Source: PVC group bacterium (GTDB lineage Bacteria > GCA-001730085 > JADFSZ01). From it: DNA of 6,634 bases. A model generated the notes under the pieces. That model worked only from the letters and a program-made list of their open reading frames with translations, searched no databases and was not told where the DNA came from. Location of the stretch: the NCBI GenBank assembly GCA_022560555.1, contig JADFSZ010000098.1, forward strand, positions 1 to 6,634. Direction: 5' to 3'. Positions 1 to 6,234 of the stretch are shown here, piece after piece. The position numbers and the translations under genes were made by a program. Position 1 is the stretch's first letter, and each line of letters starts with the position of its first letter.

Positions 1-2
1 CA

Positions 3-902
3 TTTTCCAGCACAGGGGATACAGTTGAATTAGCCGCGCCCGGTGTCAATATCACATCAGTCAAGCTCGGAGGGGGATATGTTTCTTATAACGGAACATC
101 TATGGCATCCCCTCATGTGGCTGGTGTGGCCGCTCTCGTGATTCAATCCGGAATCACGGATAGCGACGGAGACGGAAATGTTGTCAATGAAGTTCGTGAA
201 CGTTTGCAGATAACCGCGGATGACTTGGGAGATCCGGGACGTGATCCGTATTTTGGTTTTGGACTTGTGGACGCGGCCGAAGCGTCAACCCCTATCGGTC
301 CTGTTAATCACGCGCCAACTGTCACAATCACTCAGCCGAACAATAGTGATACTTTTGATTCTTCTGTTGTAGTGGATTTTCAAGCGACAGCTGATGACCA
401 GGAAGAAGGTGATGTGAGCACGAATATTATTTGGAGCTCCAGCATCAATGGCATTATAGGGTCCGGTCCTTCAGTCGCGGTCGTCCTCAGCGATGGAGAG
501 CATACAATCACAGCCTCCGCGGATGACAGTGAAAACGCGACAGGCTCAGATTCGATCAATATCACTGTTGGAACACCCCCTCCACCTCCACCACAAACTG
601 CTCTTTCCGTCAGTGTCTCAACGGATAAACCTAGTTATGTGAAACGCGACAAAGTTCTTATCACCATTGTCGTCACGGATGGCACTAATGCCGTTGAGAG
701 TGCAAGCGTAAATGTGACTATCGCAACGGCTAACGGAAAAGGACTTGCGGGAAGCGGATTTACAAATAGCGATGGAATAGTGCTTTTCGAGTACAAAGTC
801 AATCCTAAGCGAGATGGTGTGGGCACATACAATGTGGATACCTTTGCCTCTAAATCCGGATTTGATTCCGGAGGAGCCTCAACCACATTTGATGTCAACT
901 AA
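3..902 (+). CDS. Subtilisin-like serine protease (S8 family), C-terminal part, with two Ig-like domains
   Basis: The frame is open from the left edge, so the 5' end of the gene lies outside the window; the ATG at 102 is an internal Met of the catalytic motif and not a start. Seen: 299 residues remain. Residues 11-15 read AAPGV and residues 31-41 read GTSMASPHVAG, the subtilase block with the catalytic Ser at residue 33; the Asp and His of the triad are upstream. A short acidic DSDGDGN loop (residues 53-59, possibly calcium binding) precedes the closing YFGFGLVDAAEA helix. Residues about 104-190 form an Ig/PKD-like beta domain, residues 192-197 a run of prolines, and residues about 200-299 a second Ig-like domain (KPSYVKRDKV, then a TNSDG turn) of the kind common in secreted protease tails. 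Such enzymes are exported and degrade or process extracellular proteins. No sorting motif or membrane anchor is seen at the C-terminus, which ends in beta sequence. The gene is followed by its own terminator. Confidence 0.95.
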   Translation, partial: FSSTGDTVELAAPGVNITSVKLGGGYVSYNGTSMASPHVAGVAALVIQSGITDSDGDGNVVNEVRERLQITADDLGDPGRDPYFGFGLVDAAEASTPIGPVNHAPTVTITQPNNSDTFDSSVVVDFQATADDQEEGDVSTNIIWSSSINGIIGSGPSVAVVLSDGEHTITASADDSENATGSDSINITVGTPPPPPPQTALSVSVSTDKPSYVKRDKVLITIVVTDGTNAVESASVNVTIATANGKGLAGSGFTNSDGIVLFEYKVNPKRDGVGTYNVDTFASKSGFDSGGASTTFDVN

Positions 903-932
903 CTAAAAACTTCACACAAAAAATATTTCTAT

Positions 933-969
933 AAGGGCAGATACATGTTATGCATCTGCCCTTTTTTTT
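933..969 (+). terminator. Rho-independent terminator of the protease gene
   Basis: A perfect 10-bp stem (AAGGGCAGAT at 933-942 with ATCTGCCCTT at 954-963) closes an 11-nt loop, in which CAT/ATG (944-946 and 950-952) can pair further after one mismatch. The stem runs directly into a T tract ending at 969. It lies 31 nt after the protease stop. The opposing gene ends at 1004, so the hairpin may also stop transcripts from the other side, but the T tract in that direction is poor. Confidence 0.93.
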
Positions 970-1003
970 GCAAAAACAAACACAACAAAACATGCAAACA
1001 GAA

Positions 1004-1519
1004 TTAGCTTTTACTTTTCGCAAGCGAAAAAAAGCTTAAAACCCCGATTCCTAAAAAACTGTACAATGTGAGCCATAAGCCGTAAGCGATCTTGACTTCT
1101 AGCAAGAATTTACTCATATCAGTCGTGGTAATCTTAAAAAGAGCGAAAACAAAAACGGCAATGCCGGTAATACCGATCAAAATTTTAACAAAATCCATTT
1201 TACGAGCATAAGACCACAATGCGAGTAAAATCAATCCAAGACCCGGAACAAGCCAGACAAAGAAGCTTTTTTTATCCACATTTTTTACATCGGGAGCAAA
1301 AAACCTGATGATGGTAATGGCCAGACGAGAGGCATCACTATTCGCCCTAATGGGGATCTGAAAGCCGCTGATTTGATCCACAGTATTTTGACGCTTTCCT
1401 GTAAGCATTTTGGCAAACGTTCCAACGTGTGTCGACTCAACTGTCACCCACGGTAGAAAAAATGAAACAACAATCACAGCGACTAGAATTGTCACGACCT
1501 TATTGATTAAATGGCTCAT
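1004..1519 (-). CDS. Unrecognised four-helix integral membrane protein
   Basis: I do not recognise the family. The product is 171 residues with four clear hydrophobic segments at about residues 7-24, 86-103, 109-129 and 141-165. A polar segment of about 60 residues between helices 1 and 2 holds an LPW just after helix 1 and an ISGFQIPI stretch before the second helix. Arg/Lys cluster between helices 2 and 3 (SYARKMD) and at the C-terminus (AKSKS); by the positive-inside rule both termini are cytoplasmic and the 60-residue loop faces outward. There is no catalytic motif or Cys pair. The ATG is preceded by AAGGAG five bases upstream, which supports this start. It stands alone: divergent from the sigma operon and convergent with the protease. 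A TATAAAAT on the minus strand (1544-1551) could be its -10 box. A link to the neighbouring sigma factor is possible but not shown. Confidence 0.82.
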   Translation of the reverse strand: MSHLINKVVTILVAVIVVSFFLPWVTVESTHVGTFAKMLTGKRQNTVDQISGFQIPIRANSDASRLAITIIRFFAPDVKNVDKKSFFVWLVPGLGLILLALWSYARKMDFVKILIGITGIAVFVFALFKITTTDMSKFLLEVKIAYGLWLTLYSFLGIGVLSFFSLAKSKS

Positions 1520-1595
1520 ATCCGCTCCTTTTTGAATGGGCCTATTTTATATAAAACCGATGCAAACGAAAGGGATTTTATTGTATGATCTTGGG

Positions 1596-1629
1596 GGTAT
1601 AGGAATACCTTCGCGTATCGTATATACGC
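1596..1629. repeat. Two adjacent short inverted repeats
   Basis: GGTAT at 1596-1600 pairs with ATACC at 1605-1609 across 4 nt. Three bases later GCGTAT at 1613-1618 pairs with ATACGC at 1624-1629 across 5 nt. Neither is followed by a T tract, so they are not terminators. Their place between divergent genes makes regulator binding sites the likeliest reading, but short AT-rich dyads also arise by chance. Confidence 0.4.
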
Positions 1630-1635
1630 AAAGTG

Positions 1636-1664
1636 CTGATAAAAATCGACTTAAACAATATAAA
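1636..1664 (+). promoter_or_regulatory. Candidate housekeeping promoter for the sigma operon
   Basis: CTGATA (1636-1641, 4 of 6 matches to the -35 consensus) and TATAAA (1659-1664, 5 of 6 matches to the -10) are separated by 17 bp. The predicted start near 1671 leaves a leader of about 90 nt. The -10 box lies inside the 1653-1670 dyad, so a bound regulator could block it. AT-rich sequence gives such matches often, hence low confidence. Confidence 0.35.
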
Positions 1665-1670
1665 TTGTTT
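1653..1670. promoter_or_regulatory. Perfect 7-bp dyad, possible operator
   Basis: AAACAAT (1653-1659) and ATTGTTT (1664-1670) are exact reverse complements around ATAA. The dyad overlaps the candidate housekeeping -10 and abuts the GTAAC element at 1671. Its position suits an operator for the sigma operon; no particular regulator is identified. Confidence 0.4.
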
Positions 1671-1698
1671 GTAACTTTCGTTGCCTCCGGGTGTATTA
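1671..1698 (+). promoter_or_regulatory. Candidate ECF-type (autoregulatory) promoter
   Basis: GTAACTTT at 1671-1678 resembles the AAC-containing -35 element recognised by many ECF sigma factors, and GTATTA at 1693-1698 is spaced 17 bp after GTAAC as a possible -10. ECF operons are often driven by their own sigma factor, which is the reason for proposing this site. It rests on resemblance at a single locus. Confidence 0.3.
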
Positions 1699-1760
1699 AT
1701 GAGTGAGATGTATCCGGAGACGCTCAAAGCTTAAGCTGAACAAAGAAAGAAAAGGAAACG

Positions 1761-2360
1761 ATGGACGTCAACCTAAACACGCATAAAACCGATGAGGATC
1801 TCATGGGTGCCATAAAAATGGGAGACAAGACAGCCTTGGAGGAGATTTTCGGACGATACAAATCAAGAATTTTCCGATTTGCTTTTTCCATGCTTCGAAA
1901 CCGGGCTGACGCCGAAGACAGTACGGGGGATGTGTTTCTTTCGATTTATCGAAAAAGACACACCTTTAATACCGGCGCTTCTTTTTCACCTTGGATTTAT
2001 GCGATCTCGCGCAACCGGTGTCTGAATATGATCAGAAAAAAGAAAAAAATCTTTTTTATGAGCCTGTTCGGAACTCATACCGGGGGAGGAAAAGCGTCCG
2101 TCGATATTCCTGATGACCGAAGCACTCCATCTGAAGAAATGGAGAAAAAGGAACAAATACAACATGTTCGTCTGGCCATTGAACGATTGCCGTACGAACA
2201 ACGGGAAGCGATCACATTGAGACAATATCACGGATTTACTTATGATGACATCAGCCGGATTCTCGAATGTTCTTTGGAAAAAGTGAAAATCCTGATTTAC
2301 CGGGCCAAAGAACAGCTTCGACGGGATTTGGCGAGTTATATAAGGGAGGAGTCCCTATGA
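1761..2360 (+). CDS. ECF-subfamily RNA polymerase sigma factor (RpoE-like)
   Basis: This 199-residue protein has the two-domain ECF layout. Sigma region 2 spans about residues 26-95, with RADAEDSTGDVFL (48-60) and the -10-reading segment FSPWIYAISRNRCLNMIR (75-92). Region 4 spans about 134-186, with LPYEQREAITLR and a helix-turn-helix (GFTYDDISRILECSLEKVK) that reads the -35. Such factors redirect RNA polymerase to a small regulon in response to envelope or other stress and are normally held by an anti-sigma protein. The linker is basic then glycine-rich (KKKKIFFMSLFGTHTGGG). The usual Gln in the AED-x-x-Q-D-VF motif is Gly here. The ATG has AAAGGAA two to three bases upstream, and no better in-frame start is seen. 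The stop overlaps the next ATG in an ATGA, implying translational coupling to its putative anti-sigma partner. Family assignment is firm; target genes and signal are unknown. Confidence 0.96.
   Translation: MDVNLNTHKTDEDLMGAIKMGDKTALEEIFGRYKSRIFRFAFSMLRNRADAEDSTGDVFLSIYRKRHTFNTGASFSPWIYAISRNRCLNMIRKKKKIFFMSLFGTHTGGGKASVDIPDDRSTPSEEMEKKEQIQHVRLAIERLPYEQREAITLRQYHGFTYDDISRILECSLEKVKILIYRAKEQLRRDLASYIREESL
2343..2359 (+). promoter_or_regulatory. Ribosome binding site within a small hairpin at the ATGA overlap
   Basis: AGGGAGGA (2343-2350) is a strong Shine-Dalgarno for the ATG at 2357 and fixes the start of the VWA gene. AGGGA (2343-2347) also pairs exactly with TCCCT (2352-2356) around GGAG, so a 5-bp hairpin covers the site and ends one base before the ATG. 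A ribosome finishing the sigma gene (stop at 2358-2360) would melt it, which is consistent with coupled translation. Confidence 0.6.
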
Positions 2361-4459
2361 ACGAAGAACAGATCAAACAACTGATTGCCGCTTATGTGGA
2401 TGGAGAATTGACCGGAGACGAAAAAGATCTAGTCGAAAACTCCATTGCCGACTCCAAAAAGTGGCAAACGTATTATCAAGAGTTAACAGGGCTCAACAAA
2501 ATCCTTGATGATTGTCCTCAAGAATCCCTTTCTCCCGATAAGGAGATGGATATTCGCTCCCGGCTCACCCAGGAGACAAATAGAGAGGACAAAACCATGA
2601 ATACAAAATCAAACACAATGAAAATCGGTATTACGGGTGGCGCTTTTGTGATCATCACAGCTTTTTGCCTGATGATACTCCCTGAATATCAAAAAGAAAT
2701 TCCACAACTCACAAAATCCATTGCCGGTGGGAAAACCGATGAAGGAAGGATTGATTATAAAGAGAAGGCGGTTTTAAAAGATAAAGGTGAAAGTGTAAGT
2801 GAATCCGATATGTCTCAAGGTGCGGATTTGGAGCTGATGAGTCAGCCTGAGCTTCGTCGAGAATTTGCCAAAGAAGCGAAACTGATGAGTCAGAAGCGAA
2901 CTCGGAGTTTTGAGGTTGCATCAACGAGCCATTTAGCAGTCGCTCCCGCTTCTGAGATGTATGCAGAGGACTTTGCATATAGAGTAGACGCTCAATTGCA
3001 CTATGAACCCACAAGAGACTTTAACACCGAGGCGTATAACCGTATTTATGAAAATGAATTCAAGAGCGTTGTGGATGAAGCTCTTTCGACATTTTCGATT
3101 GATGTGGATACCGCTTCGTACAGCAATGTCCGGCGGTTTCTCACTCAAGGTCAATTTCCGATCGCGGATTCGGTACGGATAGAAGAATTGATCAATTATT
3201 TTTCATATCAATATCCTCAACCGGAAGGAGACAAACCGTTCTCAGTGTCGATCGACGGCGCCGTATGTCCGTGGAACACGGATCATCAGCTTGTGAGAAT
3301 CGGACTTCAAGGAAAAACACTTTTGGCCGAAGAAATCCCTCTGTCCAATCTTGTGTTTCTTCTGGATGTGTCCGGCTCCATGAACAGTCCGAACAAACTG
3401 CCTCTTCTCAAATCCGCACTCAAAATGCTGGTTAATCAGTTGTCAGCGAATGAAAAGGTAGCCATTGTTGTTTATGCGGGAGCGGCGGGTGTCGTGCTTG
3501 AATCCACGCCGGGGGATGATAAACAAAAGATCATCGCTGCCTTGGATCAACTGCAGGCCGGCGGATCCACAGCGGGCGGCGAAGGGATCAAACTGGCGTA
3601 TAAAATCGCGAAGAACAATCTGATTGTCGGCGGAAACAACCGCGTGATTTTGGCTACAGACGGGGACTTTAATATCGGCGCATCCAGTGACGCGGAAATG
3701 GAACGCTTGATCGAAGAAAAAAGAAAAGACGGGATCTTTCTCACAGTTCTCGGATTTGGGATGGGGAACTATAAAGATTCCAAGATGGAAATCATCGCGG
3801 ACAAAGGAAACGGAAACTATTTCTATATTGACACGGAACGTGAGGCCAAAAAAGTACTTGTCGAAGAACTAGGATCAACGTTGTTCACGATTGCCAAAGA
3901 TGTCAAAATTCAAGTTGAATTTAACCCGGCGAAAGTCAAAGCGTTTCGTTTGCTTGGTTATGAAAACCGTATTCTCGCGCATCAGGATTTTAATGATGAC
4001 ACCAAAGACGCGGGCGAAATCGGTGCCGGCCATACTGTAACAGTCCTTTATGAGATTGTTCCGGCGGACAGCCAGGAGCAATTTCAAGATGTGGATGACC
4101 TTAAATATCAAAAACAACAAATTGTCGAGAGCGATGACATAATGACGGTGAAATTGCGGTATAAAAATCCGGATGAAGACACCAGTCAGCTGATCGAGCA
4201 GGTGATCACCGAAAAGGATATTGCTAAAGAGTTGTCGGGTGATTTTCAGTTTGCGGCGTCTGTCGCGGAGTTTGGTATGATTCTCAGAGGCTCTGAATTT
4301 AAAGCAGATGCGACATATACGCATGTGATTCAATTGGCCGAACAATCCAAGGGCGAGGATAAATTTGGTTACCGGGCCGAGTTTATTGAGCTGGTCAAAA
4401 AAGCCCAGGGACTCGATACCCGTTCTGCGGATGGCGCAATCCAATTTAAAGGTCAATAA
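2357..4459 (+). CDS. Anti-sigma-like domain fused by one membrane helix to a YfbK-type VWA protein
   Basis: Seen: 700 residues. Residues 1-70 (IAAYVDGELTGDEKDLVE, then WQTYYQELTGLNKIL) resemble the helical N-terminus of ECF anti-sigma factors, without the His-x3-Cys-x2-Cys zinc motif. One hydrophobic helix follows (88-108), then a charged low-complexity stretch (about 110-220). From 235 to the end it follows the YfbK family: SIDVDTASYSNVRRFL (247-262), a VWA domain with a complete metal site (D337, S339, S341, T405, D435), and the family C-terminal region from about 512 (AKDVKIQVEFNP). VWA domains bind partner proteins through a metal ion. Inferred topology is anti-sigma part inside and VWA outside. 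Open sequence extends upstream to an ATG at 2267, but the start at 2357 has a strong ribosome site, the ATGA overlap and the domain start. Role as anti-sigma of the preceding gene product is inferred from context and the domain. Confidence 0.93.
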   Translation: MNEEQIKQLIAAYVDGELTGDEKDLVENSIADSKKWQTYYQELTGLNKILDDCPQESLSPDKEMDIRSRLTQETNREDKTMNTKSNTMKIGITGGAFVIITAFCLMILPEYQKEIPQLTKSIAGGKTDEGRIDYKEKAVLKDKGESVSESDMSQGADLELMSQPELRREFAKEAKLMSQKRTRSFEVASTSHLAVAPASEMYAEDFAYRVDAQLHYEPTRDFNTEAYNRIYENEFKSVVDEALSTFSIDVDTASYSNVRRFLTQGQFPIADSVRIEELINYFSYQYPQPEGDKPFSVSIDGAVCPWNTDHQLVRIGLQGKTLLAEEIPLSNLVFLLDVSGSMNSPNKLPLLKSALKMLVNQLSANEKVAIVVYAGAAGVVLESTPGDDKQKIIAALDQLQAGGSTAGGEGIKLAYKIAKNNLIVGGNNRVILATDGDFNIGASSDAEMERLIEEKRKDGIFLTVLGFGMGNYKDSKMEIIADKGNGNYFYIDTEREAKKVLVEELGSTLFTIAKDVKIQVEFNPAKVKAFRLLGYENRILAHQDFNDDTKDAGEIGAGHTVTVLYEIVPADSQEQFQDVDDLKYQKQQIVESDDIMTVKLRYKNPDEDTSQLIEQVITEKDIAKELSGDFQFAASVAEFGMILRGSEFKADATYTHVIQLAEQSKGEDKFGYRAEFIELVKKAQGLDTRSADGAIQFKGQ
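2583..2599 (+). promoter_or_regulatory. Internal Shine-Dalgarno and ATG inside the VWA gene
   Basis: GAGAGGA (2583-2589) lies 7 nt before an in-frame ATG (2597-2599, Met81), ideal spacing. The product from here would begin MNTKSNTMKIG and go at once into the hydrophobic helix, like an ordinary signal anchor, giving a 620-residue YfbK-type protein without the anti-sigma part. It could be a working second start or a relic of two genes that fused. Confidence 0.4.
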
Positions 4460-4488
4460 GAGCCTAGCTTGATCAATAACGTCATATT

Positions 4489-4522
4489 CATGGGAGGGCC
4501 AAAAGCCCTCCCATGCTTTTTT
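4489..4522 (+). terminator. Rho-independent terminator of the sigma/VWA operon
   Basis: A perfect 11-bp GC-rich stem (CATGGGAGGGC at 4489-4499 with GCCCTCCCATG at 4505-4515) closes a 5-nt CAAAA loop and is followed by C and six T. It starts 30 nt after the VWA stop and separates this operon from the next. Confidence 0.95.
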
Positions 4523-4592
4523 AAAATCCTAATATTCATACAATTGTGTTTTATGAATTTGAAGGTAAGAGTAGGCCCGAAATTGATATAAG

Positions 4593-4621
4593 TATATAAA
4601 AATAAAGATCTTTGCTATAAT
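4593..4621 (+). promoter_or_regulatory. Extended -10 promoter for the glycosyltransferase operon
   Basis: TATAAT (4616-4621) matches the -10 consensus exactly and is preceded by TGC (4613-4615), the extended -10 signature. The -35 position 17 bp upstream holds only TATATA (4593-4598), weak, as is usual for extended -10 promoters. Transcription would begin near 4628, between the upstream terminator and the glycosyltransferase gene. Confidence 0.6.
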
Positions 4622-4704
4622 ATTTTTTCGTGAAAAATCTAGGTTATGAGTTCTTTTTAATCGCTATATTCTGAGTGAAAGGCAAGAAGGATGAAGCAGA
4701 TGTC

Positions 4705-6234
4705 ATGGTAAAAAGAGACGTTTACATAGCCATTATACTATTTGCTTTAGGCATCGTGACACGCATCCCGTTTATGAGCAAAGTTTTTTATTATTGGGAT
4801 TGTGTCAACTATGCGCTGGCATTAGAAGATTTTAATGTTGCTGAAGGTCGTCCGGGAGCGCCGGGTTATTTCCTTTATATCATGTTGGGAAAGCTCATGC
4901 ATCTGGTTATCGATGACCCAAATGCATGTTTTGTTTGGCTTAGTGTCGTGGCATCAGGTTTAGGGGCCGCGCTCATATTTGTATTAGGAAATATGATGTT
5001 TTCGAGGTGCGTGGGCTTGAGCGCATCTCTTTTATTTTTGACCAGTCCTCTTGTATGGTTTCATGGCGAGATTGCATTTCCTTATGTTCTCGAAGGGACT
5101 CTAAGTGTTGCATTGGCGTGGTTGTGCTTTCAGACGTTAGGACAGCCACGGTTGGCCTATGGTATTGGGGGAGCTCTCTTGTTGGCTGTGTTGGGCGGTC
5201 TACGGCCACAGGGAATGATTTTTTTGTTTCCACTTTGGATTTATGGAATTCACAAACTTCGTCAGAGGGATATGCTTTTGACGCTATGTGGTTTGGGTAT
5301 GTTTGTCCTCATGTGGGTTGTTCCAATGGTAATATTGTCAGGGGGGTGGCTAGCCTATTACGATGCCATCCGGACGGGTAGTTCGACATTACAGGTTAGC
5401 TCCATCAAAGAATTTGGTATGAGTGTGTGGGAAAATAGCGAAAAATACTTTCGGTACCTGATGAAGGCTTGTACCATAGGATTAGGTGTTCTCGTTTTTG
5501 GAATTCCGCTTCTGGTAAAACACAAAAAAGTGTTTGAAAAAAAATCCACAAGAATTCTCCTTGCTTGGATTATTGGTCCTTCGTGCTTTTTTATTTTGAT
5601 ATATCTTGGAAATCCCGGCCACTTATTCACCTGTTTATTTGCGTATTTTTTGGTTGTGGCGATTGTTATTGAGCATCTTACGCGAAATAACAAAACTCTT
5701 GGAAGTATTCTGCTTGGGATTTGTATTTTTGTGAATATCGGTGTGTTCCTGGTTGATACTCATCCTGATCGTGTGTGGCACAAAAAAACATGGTATCGAG
5801 CATCCGATTTGCAAAAAAAGAATCAATATGTTTTAAATAAAATTGAGTATATTCGGGAAAATCTGGATCCGAAAAGCACGATTCTTCTTGCGGATACAGG
5901 AGGGTCGGGGCATGTGCCGCAGCTGGCGTACTATCTACCCCAATTTAGGACATATAGTTTTCTTGCTGTACGGGCACAGGGACAAAGAAGCGTGTTGTAT
6001 TCAAAGGGGGATAAAACACTTGCACAAATGGATATCGATAGCCCTTTTCTCATTCCGACGGAAGTAAAAACAATTGTTTTATTTGATTCCAAATACGAAA
6101 AAGCTTTTGATTTCTCATCAGGAGCCTATGCACGAATCAAGTTGTCCGATGGGGTGGAGATCGTTTTGACGTATCCTGAAAGCAATAATTATTTAGAAGT
6201 GGATTATCAGTCGTTATCATTGGTCAGATTATGA
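4705..6234 (+). CDS. GT-C type multi-pass membrane glycosyltransferase (ArnT/PMT-like superfamily)
   Basis: From the ATG at 4705 the product is 509 residues. Seen: about ten or eleven hydrophobic segments, the first at residues 4-21, then between about 76 and 350, followed by a soluble C-terminal part of roughly 130 residues. After helix 1 comes YYWDCVNYALALEDF (29-43) and GRPGAPGYFLYI (48-59). An Asp in this first outward loop and a PGY-like segment are typical of GT-C enzymes that move a sugar from a polyprenyl-phosphate carrier to a glycan, lipid or protein on the outer face of the inner membrane. A second conserved-looking stretch is WFHGEIAFPYVLEG (118-131). Donor and acceptor are not readable from sequence. 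The start is uncertain: a GTG at 4675 would add 10 residues but has no ribosome site, while ATG 4705 has AAGAAGGA 13 nt upstream, a rather long spacing. The stop overlaps the next gene by ATGA, so the two are co-translated. Confidence 0.85.
   Translation: MVKRDVYIAIILFALGIVTRIPFMSKVFYYWDCVNYALALEDFNVAEGRPGAPGYFLYIMLGKLMHLVIDDPNACFVWLSVVASGLGAALIFVLGNMMFSRCVGLSASLLFLTSPLVWFHGEIAFPYVLEGTLSVALAWLCFQTLGQPRLAYGIGGALLLAVLGGLRPQGMIFLFPLWIYGIHKLRQRDMLLTLCGLGMFVLMWVVPMVILSGGWLAYYDAIRTGSSTLQVSSIKEFGMSVWENSEKYFRYLMKACTIGLGVLVFGIPLLVKHKKVFEKKSTRILLAWIIGPSCFFILIYLGNPGHLFTCLFAYFLVVAIVIEHLTRNNKTLGSILLGICIFVNIGVFLVDTHPDRVWHKKTWYRASDLQKKNQYVLNKIEYIRENLDPKSTILLADTGGSGHVPQLAYYLPQFRTYSFLAVRAQGQRSVLYSKGDKTLAQMDIDSPFLIPTEVKTIVLFDSKYEKAFDFSSGAYARIKLSDGVEIVLTYPESNNYLEVDYQSLSLVRL

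Larger units (their letters stand above)
1520..1760. other. Divergent intergenic region between membrane-protein gene and sigma operon
   Basis: These 241 bp hold no gene. They contain, left to right, a minus-strand ribosome site (AAGGAG at 1525-1530) and a possible -10 for the leftward gene (1544-1551), three short inverted repeats (1596-1609, 1613-1629, 1653-1670), candidate promoters for the sigma operon, and an A-rich leader ending in AAAGGAA (1751-1757), a usable ribosome site for the ATG at 1761. Confidence 0.7.

Noticed and set aside
102-104. ATG at 102 as the start of the protease gene
   Set aside because: The frame is open and protease-like upstream to the window edge; this Met is part of the GTSMASPH catalytic motif.
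2036-2057. A6-G-A7 followed by TC and T6 in the sigma gene as a slippage or frameshift site, or an internal terminator
   Set aside because: Both sigma domains are in one intact frame, so no frameshift is needed, and an A/T-only stem with almost no loop would be a poor terminator. The run simply encodes a Lys-rich linker.
2267-2356. Upstream in-frame extension of the VWA gene to an ATG at 2267
   Set aside because: It would overlap the helix-turn-helix region of the sigma gene by about 90 bases, while the ATG at 2357 has a strong ribosome site and begins the recognisable domain.
3875-4456. Long open frame on the minus strand inside the VWA gene
   Set aside because: It lies wholly within a well-conserved coding region on the other strand, its translation resembles no protein domain, and no promoter or ribosome site supports it.
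4583-4621. TTGATA at 4583-4588 as the -35 partner of TATAAT at 4616
   Set aside because: The 27-bp spacing is far too long; the extended -10 explains the promoter better.
5007-5381. Plus-strand 124-codon open frame inside the glycosyltransferase gene
   Set aside because: Its Cys- and Arg-rich translation has no domain logic and it is out of frame with a clear membrane protein gene.
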